A DNA stretch of 64,000 nucleotides from Paenibacillus sp. FSL H7-0326 (GTDB lineage Bacteria; Bacillota; Bacilli; Paenibacillales; Paenibacillaceae), in NCBI RefSeq assembly GCF_001955535.1, contig NZ_MPVN01000001.1:1798001-1862000 (forward strand), given 5' to 3'. Numbering within the stretch: the stretch's first letter is position 1; the number at the start of each line of letters is the position of its first letter. Below are positions 42,477-50,360 of this stretch, one piece after another. The position numbers and the translations under genes were made by a program. The notes below the pieces were generated by a model that saw only the letters and a list, made by a program, of their open reading frames with translations, had not been told where the DNA came from and ran no database searches.

Positions 42477-43580
42477 CTACAGCCCTCCACCGATCGAGAT
42501 CAATTCCGGAGCATTCGGCTTGGCCCCTTCATGCTCTTGCCTGATTTCATACTGCTTCAGTCTTTGACCTTCGGTATTAAAATAGTACAGACGCTCATAC
42601 GGAACCGTAATGTTGACTCTGTTATCCGGTACAAGCGGCTCTAGAAAGGTCTTGATTGAGAACACGCCGAATGGAGACCCAATCTGATAGATATTCTCTG
42701 CACCCAGACTTTCCCGTGTCATGATCTCTCCATCCAGGCGAAGACCTTCCGAGGAATCCTGTGGATTCAAGAGGGCATGCTCTGGCCGGAAGCCGAAGCT
42801 TGCTATGTCCTGTGATTTTCCTTGTGCCGAATGAAGCTTGAATCCCTTGTATGGAAGCACATTCATGGCCGGAGTACCAATAAACTGGGCTGCAAATACG
42901 TTAGCCGGATCGTTGTACAGCGTCATCGGCGATGCTGCCTGCTGAATGACGCCTTTGTTCATAATAACGATCTCATCCCCCATAGACATGGCTTCCACTT
43001 GATCATGAGTGACATATACAAAGGTCGTGCCGAGCCGTTTATGCAGCTGAATCAGCTCCGTCCGCATCTGGTGACGCAGCTTCGCATCGAGGTTAGAGAG
43101 CGGCTCATCCAGGATGAACACCTGCGGCTTCTTGACCATGGCACGTGCCAGCGCTACCCGCTGTCTCTGCCCGCCGGACAGCATCTCCGGCTTCTTCTTC
43201 ATGTAATCGCTGAGACCCACGATCTCAGCGATATCCTTGATGAGCTTCTCCCGTTCCTTCTTCGGCACCTTCCGATTGACGAGTCCAAACTCGATATTGT
43301 CATACACGTTCATTGTCGGGTACAAGGCATAATTCTGAAATACCATGGCCACATCGCGGTTGCCTGGAGCTACTCCGTTGACGCATATGTCATCAATCCA
43401 GATCTCACCCTTTGTCTGCTCATCCAGACCTGCAATCATTCGTAGTGTCGTCGATTTACCACAGCCCGAGGGTCCGACGAGGACGGTGAAGGAACCGTCC
43501 CGAATCGTCAGATCCAAATCCTTGATAACCTCTTCTTCCTTGAAGAATTTGCTGATTCCCTTCAGCTCAATTCTGCCCAT
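42477..43580 (-). CDS. ugpC: Sugar/glycerol-phosphate ABC transporter ATPase (UgpC/MsmX type)
   Basis: 367 residues. Walker A GPSGCGKSTTLRMIAG, signature LSGGQRQRVALARA, Walker B VFILDEPLSN and the H-loop VYVTHDQ are complete. A C-terminal TOBE-type regulatory domain follows, typical of CUT1 ATPases such as UgpC, MalK and MsmX. It energises the UgpAE permease. Because MsmX-type ATPases serve several importers, it might also power the LplBC permease nearby, which lacks its own ATPase. Confidence 0.85.
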   Translation of the reverse strand: MGRIELKGISKFFKEEEVIKDLDLTIRDGSFTVLVGPSGCGKSTTLRMIAGLDEQTKGEIWIDDICVNGVAPGNRDVAMVFQNYALYPTMNVYDNIEFGLVNRKVPKKEREKLIKDIAEIVGLSDYMKKKPEMLSGGQRQRVALARAMVKKPQVFILDEPLSNLDAKLRHQMRTELIQLHKRLGTTFVYVTHDQVEAMSMGDEIVIMNKGVIQQAASPMTLYNDPANVFAAQFIGTPAMNVLPYKGFKLHSAQGKSQDIASFGFRPEHALLNPQDSSEGLRLDGEIMTRESLGAENIYQIGSPFGVFSIKTFLEPLVPDNRVNITVPYERLYYFNTEGQRLKQYEIRQEHEGAKPNAPELISIGGGL

Positions 43581-43598
43581 AGTAGAGCCACCTCCCGT

Positions 43599-44927
43599 TT
43601 ATTTGCTGAGCAGCGCGTTTGCTTTCTCAGCCGCTTCATCCAGCGCCTGCTGAGGCGTCACATTAGCATCGAGAATTGTTTTTTCAATTGCGCTCTTCAT
43701 GATTTGTGCAACTTCCGGATAAGCCGTCTCCATTGGACGAGGTCTTGCATATTCAAGCTGATCCACAGCTACTTTATATTGCGGATATTCTTTGTACAGG
43801 GACTGCATTTCTTCTGTTTCCAGTGCGGACAGACGAGTTGGCAGGTATCCTACATGCTCACTTTGATAGATGGTGCTCTCCGTCGTTGTCATGAACTTGA
43901 TGAACTCCCATGCTGCTGCCTGCTCCTCCTCTGTAAGCTTGGACGTCATCACGAGCTGACAACCGCCTGTTGGTACACCATAAGATTTGTTTGCCGGCAT
44001 GAAGGCAGTGTCGAACTCAAAATTATTTCCTTCTGAAATATCAATTGCTCCTGCTACGCCTGCTGTAGAACCGAATTTGAATGCCGACGTTTGGTTAGCC
44101 CAGTCCTTGTCAGCCGTTGCCCCTGCCTCGTCCCCTACCGGGATTTTGATCAAGCCTTCGTTTGCAAGCTTCTTCCAGAATTCCACCGGTTCAACACCTT
44201 CTGGGGAATTGAACAGTACCGATTTACCGTCTTCAGCCAAAATTTGTCCTCCGGATTGGGCAACAAGTCCTTCGTAGAACCAAATATCGACCGGCATGGT
44301 CATCAGTGAGATTCCTTTTTCCTTAAGTTTACGTCCATATTCCTCGAATTCTTGCCAGTTCTTTGGTCCGGCAGGATCAAGGCCTGCTTCTTCAAGCACA
44401 GTTACGTTCATATACATGATCGGTGTGCTGCGCATGAAGGGAAGTCCGTACAGCTTATCGTCTACATAGGCATTTCCCATAAGGCCCGGGTTAAAATCAT
44501 CCATTTGTACTTCCTCAGCATCCTGCTCTGCTAATGGACCAAGCTCTTGAATCATTCCGTATCTGGCAAATGTTGCAGTTGATGCGATTTCCAGGTCGGA
44601 AACGGCAGGTGCATCCCCTGCGGCAAATGCAGCCTGAACCTTGGCATGCAGGTCGTCATAATTTCCTTGGTATTCAGCGATGACTTCAATCTCATCCTGG
44701 GATTCATTGAAGCGTTTAACCAGCTCCTGCTTCGCCTCTTCGATCTTGTCTCCGAAGGCATACCAGTATTTGATCTGAATCTTCTCTCCTGTGCCTTCAC
44801 TTGCACTTGCCGAGCCTGCCCCCGCATTCGTCGCCGAGCTTTCTCCGGATTCACCGCCGCAGGCGGATAGCATAACCGCCATTCCCAGCATGAGTGATAA
44901 GAACCCCCGTCTTTTATTTCTTTTCAT
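43599..44927 (-). CDS. ugpB: Extracellular solute-binding lipoprotein (UgpB-like)
   Basis: 442 residues. The lipobox VMLSACGG puts the lipidated cysteine near residue 23, followed by a Ser/Gly/Ala-rich linker. The body is a family 1 binding protein with YWYAFGDKIEEAKQELVKRF, LPFMRSTPIMYMN and the hinge sequence AAAWEFIKFMTT. UgpB-type proteins bind glycerol-3-phosphate or glycerophosphocholine and resemble maltodextrin-binding proteins. The gene lies downstream of a terminator-like hairpin that GlpP is expected to control. Confidence 0.78.
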   Translation of the reverse strand: MKRNKRRGFLSLMLGMAVMLSACGGESGESSATNAGAGSASASEGTGEKIQIKYWYAFGDKIEEAKQELVKRFNESQDEIEVIAEYQGNYDDLHAKVQAAFAAGDAPAVSDLEIASTATFARYGMIQELGPLAEQDAEEVQMDDFNPGLMGNAYVDDKLYGLPFMRSTPIMYMNVTVLEEAGLDPAGPKNWQEFEEYGRKLKEKGISLMTMPVDIWFYEGLVAQSGGQILAEDGKSVLFNSPEGVEPVEFWKKLANEGLIKIPVGDEAGATADKDWANQTSAFKFGSTAGVAGAIDISEGNNFEFDTAFMPANKSYGVPTGGCQLVMTSKLTEEEQAAAWEFIKFMTTTESTIYQSEHVGYLPTRLSALETEEMQSLYKEYPQYKVAVDQLEYARPRPMETAYPEVAQIMKSAIEKTILDANVTPQQALDEAAEKANALLSK

Positions 44928-44970
44928 TTTCTATTTCCTCCTAATCGTTTTAAAGCCGCTCTTGGACATG

Positions 44971-45036
44971 ACAAAAGAAACCTGAACGAAACCATTCAAG
45001 GCTCTATACAAGGCCTCTCTGGTCTGTTCAGGTTTC
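44971..45036 (-). promoter_or_regulatory. Terminator-like leader hairpin, candidate GlpP target
   Basis: On the minus strand GAAACCTGAAC and GTTCAGGTTTC form a perfect 11-bp stem (with an AGGC/GCCT inner pairing) followed by TTTTGTC. It lies between glpP and ugpB. In B. subtilis GlpP with glycerol-3-phosphate lets transcription pass an intrinsic terminator in the glpD leader, so this is the natural site of action here. Confidence 0.6.
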
Positions 45037-45123
45037 TCCATCACTCCAACCCACTGGCTATTTACTTGTCTATATATAAGTGGATGCTTGTCTCTTCATC
45101 CTGCACTTATCTTATCTCTTCAT

Positions 45124-45137
45124 TGTTAACGGTATTA
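45124..45137 (-). promoter_or_regulatory. Weak cre-like site before ugpB
   Basis: The minus strand reads TAATACCGTTAACA, two mismatches from the cre consensus. It lies just after the glpP stop codon and about 90 nt before the leader hairpin. TTGTTAA occurs twice around it. Confidence 0.3.
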
Positions 45138-45147
45138 ATTGCAATTG

Positions 45148-45816
45148 TTAAACATGAGTTAAGTTAAAGGCTTCCTTCCACATGGAGGTGCTCGACGAGG
45201 AAACAGCTGTTGCCCCATACTTGAGACATTCCTTGGCATGTCTGCGCTCGGTAAGCAGTCCTCCTGAGATAATGGGCAGCTCTGTCATCGTCCTCACTTT
45301 ACCCAGCACTTCAGGAATACGGGCCGGCATGATCTCAATGACGTCAGGCTGTGCCTGATCCAGCGATTGGGCAATGTTATCAAGCCCTTCCGAATCAATG
45401 AGGAAAAAGCGCTGAATCGTCAAAAGTCCAAGCTTCTGTGCCTTTTTGACCACCTGAATCTTCGTCGTAATGATCCCATCCGGTTTAATTGCATTCGCGA
45501 GGTAATCCAGCCCCGGCTGATCATAGGATAAGCCCCCGATCTTCTCAACATGCACGAATACCGGAATTTCGTGCTTGCGAAACAGATCTACATAGCCCTT
45601 GATGACCCCGATGCTTCCTGTCAGCAGGAATACACAGCTTAAACGGTCTTTATGCTCAAGTGCAGTCTCCAGCTGTCTGACATCACGAATGGAAGCTACA
45701 TTTCTATAAGTTTCAAGCCGCTCAAGCAGTGTACTGACCGAAGCCCTTGTCCTGGTGCTTGTCAGGCTCTTCTTTACATAAGGCTGCTTAACGGCACTCG
45801 TCTGCTCTTTAGACAT
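45148..45816 (-). CDS. glpP: Glycerol-3-phosphate-responsive antiterminator
   Basis: 222 residues, a TIM-barrel-like RNA-binding regulator. Family landmarks are VFLLTGSIGVIKGYVDLF, VHVEKIGGLS, DGIITTK, the segment PDVIEIMPARIPEVL and LPIISGGLL. GlpP binds glycerol-3-phosphate and then the leader mRNA of glp genes, preventing termination and stabilising the transcript. An extra 30-residue basic N-terminus is present. It overlaps the phosphodiesterase gene by 8 nt and precedes ugpB by 220 nt containing a strong hairpin. Confidence 0.88.
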   Translation of the reverse strand: MSKEQTSAVKQPYVKKSLTSTRTRASVSTLLERLETYRNVASIRDVRQLETALEHKDRLSCVFLLTGSIGVIKGYVDLFRKHEIPVFVHVEKIGGLSYDQPGLDYLANAIKPDGIITTKIQVVKKAQKLGLLTIQRFFLIDSEGLDNIAQSLDQAQPDVIEIMPARIPEVLGKVRTMTELPIISGGLLTERRHAKECLKYGATAVSSSSTSMWKEAFNLTHV

Positions 45817-46690
45817 GACCTTGACCAGGTGCTGCTGTATCTGCAGATACGAATGAAGCCTGTTGACTCGTCAGCATCACACGGCAGCCTCTCTCAAGCT
45901 CTGTTCCTCTTGCATGGACGGACGGGGAGAAATGCTTCATGTGAAGATGAATTTCCGGGAGCTGCTTAGGAAGCTCAGCATCTTCAATGTCGACTGCCGT
46001 GATGTCGATATAATCGTCTCCAAGCTCCACCATCCGGAATGCATGCTCGTCCAGGCAGGCGGACAGCTGAACAAATGTCCAATTATTCTGCTTGGTAATG
46101 GAATCCACATGTGTATGTCCGTTAAAATAGACAGCCGTTCCCTGCTTCTTGCTTAAGATCCGCCACATATCGATGGATGGGTCGATTGAACCCTTATCCC
46201 GATCTGACCCCGTTGTCGTCAAATGAACCGGATGGTGAGCAAATACGAGCATCGGCTTCGTGCCTGAGCTGACAATGACATTCTCAAACCAGCTCAGCTG
46301 CTCCTCATCCATCCAGCCTCCCCAGTTGGTCAGATCCATCTCTCTAGTCGTATCCAGAAACACAAGAATCGCTTTGTCCATCGTAAGTGCCTGGTAGCGG
46401 GCTTGTCCGGTCAAAGTGAGCAGATCCCTCTTGGTCTGGGAATAGGTATCATGATTACCGAGCACATGGAAGAAGCTTCCGTCATATTGTTCGATAATGT
46501 CATACACTTCATTGATTTCTCTCTCTGTACCGAAATTCGTAAGATCACCCAGCGATATATGCATATCGGCTTCAGCGCTCATGAAATGGTGCAGCATTTT
46601 TTTATAAAACGCATCTCTTGCCGTAACCCACGCCTCAGTACTCTCGTCCGCTTCGTGGTAATGCAAATCTCCCAGGATCGCCAGCTTCAT
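45809..46690 (-). CDS. Class III metallophosphodiesterase (GpdQ/CpdA-like)
   Basis: 293 residues with all binuclear metal motifs in order: GDLHYH (DxH), SLGDLTN, VLGNHDTY, FAHHPVHL and FNGHTHVD. The family includes glycerophosphodiesterase GpdQ and cyclic-nucleotide phosphodiesterases. Next to glpP and a Ugp-type importer, hydrolysis of imported glycerophosphodiesters to glycerol-3-phosphate is likely; the product would then be the inducer of GlpP. No signal peptide. AAGGAGA lies 10 nt before the ATG, and a TATAAT -10 element at 46726-46731 could be its promoter. Confidence 0.8.
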   Translation of the reverse strand: MKLAILGDLHYHEADESTEAWVTARDAFYKKMLHHFMSAEADMHISLGDLTNFGTEREINEVYDIIEQYDGSFFHVLGNHDTYSQTKRDLLTLTGQARYQALTMDKAILVFLDTTREMDLTNWGGWMDEEQLSWFENVIVSSGTKPMLVFAHHPVHLTTTGSDRDKGSIDPSIDMWRILSKKQGTAVYFNGHTHVDSITKQNNWTFVQLSACLDEHAFRMVELGDDYIDITAVDIEDAELPKQLPEIHLHMKHFSPSVHARGTELERGCRVMLTSQQASFVSADTAAPGQGHV

Positions 46691-46798
46691 ATTCTAACAC
46701 TCTCCTTATGCGTTTGCTTAGGTCAATTATAGGAAGAGAATGTTATCTGGAAATCACATCCAATAGCTGTTTATGTAAAAATTTTGGTTCAGGTGACG

Positions 46799-46841
46799 AA
46801 AAAAAAAAAAGCGAATCTTCCTCTTTAATGGAGATTCGCCG
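46799..46841 (-). terminator. Terminator of the XRE gene
   Basis: The minus strand has GCGAATCT, a loop, AGATTCGC and a run of twelve T. Confidence 0.9.
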
Positions 46842-46855
46842 TTTAGCTTAATAAC

Positions 46856-47290
46856 CTATGCTTGCATTACACTCGTTTCAATCTTGATCGTTGTTCTTAG
46901 TCCCAGGACATTCATGACGGACTGAATCTTCTCTGTTGTAGCCCCGCTGTACTCATTGCGTTCATCCCTTGATACCTGTGCCTCGGACACACCTAATCTC
47001 CTGGCAAGCTCAGCCTGCGATATATTCATAAAGATCCGGTATGCAATCAGATTCTTTCCGAGATCCGTTATGCTCTCCAGCGGACCAAATGATCCCTTCT
47101 TGATCATTTCATAGTCATAAATCTCTTCGGCCAGCTCCTCTTTAAAAGACAACAGTGGACGAAGGGCCAGGTCTGTCTGTTCTTTACTCATACCGTTGCT
47201 CTGATAACGCAGCTTCTCATTCGCAATATAAGCCTTATGATCCTTCATTTTTTCCAAAGCTCTTCGGTAAGCGGTTTCAGTCTTGATCAT
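46856..47290 (-). CDS. XRE-family HTH regulator (HigA-like architecture)
   Basis: 144 residues. The N-terminal about 75 residues are helical (YRRALEKMKDHKAYIANEKL). The C-terminal domain is a Cro/C1 helix-turn-helix with NISQAELARRLGVSEAQVSR. The order long helix then HTH resembles antitoxins of higBA-type modules and similar solitary regulators. No toxin-like gene of higB type is adjacent, so it may be a solitary regulator. Monocistronic, with its own terminator. Confidence 0.75.
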   Translation of the reverse strand: MIKTETAYRRALEKMKDHKAYIANEKLRYQSNGMSKEQTDLALRPLLSFKEELAEEIYDYEMIKKGSFGPLESITDLGKNLIAYRIFMNISQAELARRLGVSEAQVSRDERNEYSGATTEKIQSVMNVLGLRTTIKIETSVMQA

Positions 47291-47459
47291 TTACACTCAT
47301 TCCTTTACTCCTCATACTTGTAATGCTTTTGTCAGCAGATCATATAAATATGTATGGCTTGATATGCCCAGAATATACGTAAATCGAGCAATTTTTTATT
47401 AACATTTTTGTTAATAATTATATGGCAGAATAAACAGACGGTCAATAATGAAAGGAATG

Positions 47460-47491
47460 AAAAAAGCCTGCCCCCGCTTTAGGGACAAGCT
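47460..47491 (-). terminator. Terminator of the 34-residue membrane peptide gene
   Basis: The minus strand has AGCTTGTCCC, a 6-nt loop, GGGGGCAGGCT (with G-T pairs) and TTTTTT. Confidence 0.75.
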
Positions 47492-47517
47492 CTCAGATTA
47501 TGTATGGTGATTGCTGT

Positions 47518-47622
47518 TTACGATCTTCGTCTTACCGAATAAGGTATTTCTTTGAGCAGTACTCCTAGCAGGAGAAAACATAAATAACTAAACATTACGA
47601 CCATATCCATACTTTTTACCAT
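47518..47622 (-). CDS. 34-residue membrane peptide
   Basis: An ATG 7 nt after TTGGAGGAG opens a frame for a peptide starting MVKSMDMVVMFSYLCF and ending LLKEIPYSVRRRS. One hydrophobic helix is followed by a short, basic C-terminus. This matches the general look of type I toxins and of small regulatory membrane peptides. An intrinsic terminator follows, so the gene forms its own small transcription unit. I recognise no family. Confidence 0.6.
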   Translation of the reverse strand: MVKSMDMVVMFSYLCFLLLGVLLKEIPYSVRRRS

Positions 47623-47731
47623 TATTTTCTCCTCCAATATGCTTTTATCCTAAATTTAACAGCTGGTTTTCCTTTTGTATACTATATATCGAATAATGAC
47701 CGTTACTTTTTAACGCCTTACTGCACTAAAT

Positions 47732-47767
47732 AAAAAAAAAAGGCAACGCCAGCTTCGCTGTGTTGCC
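47732..47767 (-). terminator. Terminator of the GH4 gene
   Basis: GGCAAC, a 14-nt loop, GTTGCC and ten T on the minus strand. Confidence 0.9.
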
Positions 47768-47787
47768 CTATACCTTATGGATTAGAT

Positions 47788-49293
47788 TTAACTTCCAATC
47801 TTCTCGCGATCCTTGCCTTTGTCGGATTCACCTGCATTCTTATTTGCCGCTTCACGATCCTGCTGCATTTCCTCAATGGTCTTCACTTTAAGCCTTGCAG
47901 CCCCTTGATAGTCCCGGGTTGGAATCAGGTTGCCTGCAGCAAGCCGTTCCTTGGCAGAAGCAATCGCTTCGGTATATTGCGGAAGCCACTTCTCGCCAGC
48001 GACCAGCATCTCATCAACCATTTGCCATATTTCCTTCGGATTGCAGACCGCTCCTACGAGGGGGTCCATCATAAAGGCTTGACGGAGCAGCTGATCATCT
48101 CCATGAATAGCCGCTTCGACTGCAAGACGCTGTACAGAGATGCTCACATTGCATACAGCTGCCGGTCCAAGCGGGAGATCCCCGACATGCGGCATCGAGA
48201 TCCCGTTCCGATCGACATAGCCTGGTGCCTCGATAATGGCGTCATTCGGAAGGTTGGAAATAACTCCGTTATTCACTCGGTTGAAATGTCCCCGGTACAC
48301 TCTGCCTGTCTCCAGACTCTCAATGATATAGGAGCCATGCTCCTGTCCACGTTTCTCCGGCACAAATTGGTTCGGCTCCTCCTTCATCCAGTTAGGAAAG
48401 TCCGTCTCGAACCAGTTTCTTCCCTCTGTACACACCCGAAGATATCCGCCGGTTTCCCCATTAATCCAGCTCCCCAGATCAATCCATTCCTGGATTTCAT
48501 CCGGACGCTTGCGATACCACGGTACATATTCACTAAGATGGCCATTCGATTCCGTACTGTAATAACCGAAGCGGCGCAGCATATCGATTCTCACTTTTTC
48601 TGTACGGCTGAACTCTGGATGCTTCTCGAAAGCCTCTAGCAGTCCTGCAGTCAGATCCTTGCCTTCATGGCTTGCTTTGATATACCAGGTCTGGTGGTTG
48701 ATTCCGGCGCAGACGATATCGACATCCTTCATCTCAAGCCCATACACCTGTGCGATTTGATGATGTCCATGCTGTACGCCATGGCATAAGCCTACTGTAT
48801 TTACACCACCGTATTTGTTGCAGGCCCAGGTCAGCATCGCCATCGGATTAGAGTAGTTCAGCAGCAGTACATCCTCCGAGCATACCTCACGGATATCCTT
48901 GCAAATATTCATCATTTCAGCGATTCCGCGCTGTCCGTACATGATGCCGCCCGCACACAGCGTATCTCCTACGCATTGATCGACGCCATATTTTAGTGGA
49001 ATATCGACATCCGTCGCAAAAGCTTCCAGTCCACCGACACGAATTGTACATATGACATATTTCGCATCCTTCAGCGCTTCACGTCGATTCGTGGTCGCCT
49101 TAATCTCGATGGATAGTCCATTCTCCCGAATGTCACGTTGACATAACTCAGTTACCATATCCAGATTATGTTGACTAATATCTGTAAATGAAATTTCGAT
49201 ATCGCTAAATTCAGGTACGGTCAGCAGGTCACGCAATAATCCCCGAGTAAATCCAATACTTCCTGCTCCAATAAATGCTACCTTAAAAGACAT
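47788..49293 (-). CDS. GH4 alpha-glycosidase (alpha-galactosidase/alpha-glucosidase type)
   Basis: 501 residues. The NAD-binding motif GAGSIGFTRGLLRDLL begins the protein. The GH4 metal-binding and redox residues are seen in LNYSNPMAMLTW and GLCHGVQHGHHQIA (cysteine and histidine), and AGINHQTWY. GH4 enzymes work by NAD-dependent oxidation and elimination and need Mn2+; alpha-galactosidases (MelA type) and glucosidases share this sequence pattern. The ATG at 49293 is used because AAAGGTGG precedes it; a GTG five codons upstream overlaps that site. Cytoplasmic. The substrate is not certain. Confidence 0.85.
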   Translation of the reverse strand: MSFKVAFIGAGSIGFTRGLLRDLLTVPEFSDIEISFTDISQHNLDMVTELCQRDIRENGLSIEIKATTNRREALKDAKYVICTIRVGGLEAFATDVDIPLKYGVDQCVGDTLCAGGIMYGQRGIAEMMNICKDIREVCSEDVLLLNYSNPMAMLTWACNKYGGVNTVGLCHGVQHGHHQIAQVYGLEMKDVDIVCAGINHQTWYIKASHEGKDLTAGLLEAFEKHPEFSRTEKVRIDMLRRFGYYSTESNGHLSEYVPWYRKRPDEIQEWIDLGSWINGETGGYLRVCTEGRNWFETDFPNWMKEEPNQFVPEKRGQEHGSYIIESLETGRVYRGHFNRVNNGVISNLPNDAIIEAPGYVDRNGISMPHVGDLPLGPAAVCNVSISVQRLAVEAAIHGDDQLLRQAFMMDPLVGAVCNPKEIWQMVDEMLVAGEKWLPQYTEAIASAKERLAAGNLIPTRDYQGAARLKVKTIEEMQQDREAANKNAGESDKGKDREKIGS

Positions 49294-49343
49294 CAGCTTC
49301 TCATCCACCTTTCCATATTAAGACCCTTGATATTCTCTTCGTC

Positions 49344-49352
49344 ATTGTAGCA
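49344..49352 (-). promoter_or_regulatory. Extended -10 element of the GH4 promoter
   Basis: The minus strand reads TGCTACAAT. The palindromic GGTAACGCTTCC lies about 20 bp upstream of it and could be an operator. Confidence 0.5.
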
Positions 49353-49428
49353 ATATCTATTCAGGAAGCGTTACCAATATCGTGACCTCTTCATCTGCCG
49401 TATGTACAAAATCCTCACCTGTGAACAC

Positions 49429-49456
49429 CAAAAAGAAGAGATCGCAAGACCTCTTC
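49429..49456 (-). terminator. Terminator after the AraC-type gene
   Basis: GAAGAGGT, a 6-nt loop and ATCTCTTC (with a G-T pair) are followed by TTTTT on the minus strand. Confidence 0.7.
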
Positions 49457-49460
49457 CTCT

Positions 49461-50351
49461 CTAGTCCCAGGATTTTCTCTCACCCAGTTCCCGATATTTA
49501 ACAGGCGTTAAGCCTGTATGCTTCTTAAACAAAGTGTGAAAATATTGACGACTGCTGATCCCCACATAATCCGGAATATCCTGAACTGGAATTTCCGTCT
49601 GGGACAGCAGCATCTTCGCCTTATCCATCCGAACCCTGGTCAAATACTCTGTCAGTGTTTGGTCGGTATGTTTCTTGAATATTCGGTGCAGATAGCCTGG
49701 ATGCAGGTTAACATATGCCGCCACATCCTTAACCTGAAGCGGCTGATCAATATGCTGACGCATATATTGGATACTCCTTGTAACGTATCCGTCCGCAAGC
49801 GGTTCACTGCCTTCTGCTGTACTCCTCAGCCTGGCGATCCGCACGAGCAGCTGGCTGAACAGAAGCTCAATCATGAAGCTGGTATCTGCGGAAGGCTGCC
49901 GATCCAGCTCCAGCACCAGACTCTTCAGCACATAATAGACTTCTTCCGGATCAGATAACACAAGATGCCTGAACGGACGCGCCAGAAACACAGCGACCTC
50001 CTGCTCCTCCCTTGCTATATGTCCAAGAGAGAAGGGGCCCGAATACGGCTGGAAGCCGAATTCTACATTCAGCATTCGGCAGGGACCCGCCTGCTCCACG
50101 ATTAACCGATGAGGAACCCCCTCATCGAGAATAATAAACTCACCTTTACGCAGCACAATACGCTCGGTACTGCCGTCATCCCCCATAACATCAATGGCAC
50201 CTGTTCCTTGGATCATATACATGATCTCCGTCCAGCGATGCTCATGATATTCCATCTTATAATTCTGCCACTGTTTATAATAATAGGCATAAAAGCCAGG
50301 GCCAGCCTCGGAAGGAGAGAGCTCATGATGAAAAAAACTGCCTCTCATCAC
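49461..50351 (-). CDS. AraC-family regulator with cupin sensor domain
   Basis: 296 residues. An N-terminal cupin (EYHEHRWTEIMYMIQGTG, LRKGEFIILDEGVPHRL) is likely to bind a sugar. The C-terminal AraC helix-turn-helix pair (DVAAYVNLHPGYLHRIFKKH, then DIPDYVGISSRQYFHTLFKK) binds DNA. It directly follows the hybrid kinase gene by 9 bp and precedes GH4 in the same direction, so control of the GH4 gene is likely. The start may be the GTG at 50351 or the ATG at 50348, both near AAGGAGG. Confidence 0.85.
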   Translation of the reverse strand: MMRGSFFHHELSPSEAGPGFYAYYYKQWQNYKMEYHEHRWTEIMYMIQGTGAIDVMGDDGSTERIVLRKGEFIILDEGVPHRLIVEQAGPCRMLNVEFGFQPYSGPFSLGHIAREEQEVAVFLARPFRHLVLSDPEEVYYVLKSLVLELDRQPSADTSFMIELLFSQLLVRIARLRSTAEGSEPLADGYVTRSIQYMRQHIDQPLQVKDVAAYVNLHPGYLHRIFKKHTDQTLTEYLTRVRMDKAKMLLSQTEIPVQDIPDYVGISSRQYFHTLFKKHTGLTPVKYRELGERKSWD

Positions 50352-50360
50352 CGTTCCTCC

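Noticed and set aside
46856..47622. Toxin-antitoxin pair formed by the XRE gene and the 34-residue peptide
   Set aside because: The two have separate terminators and no overlap or shared promoter, so a type II pair cannot be claimed. Only the peptide itself is reported.
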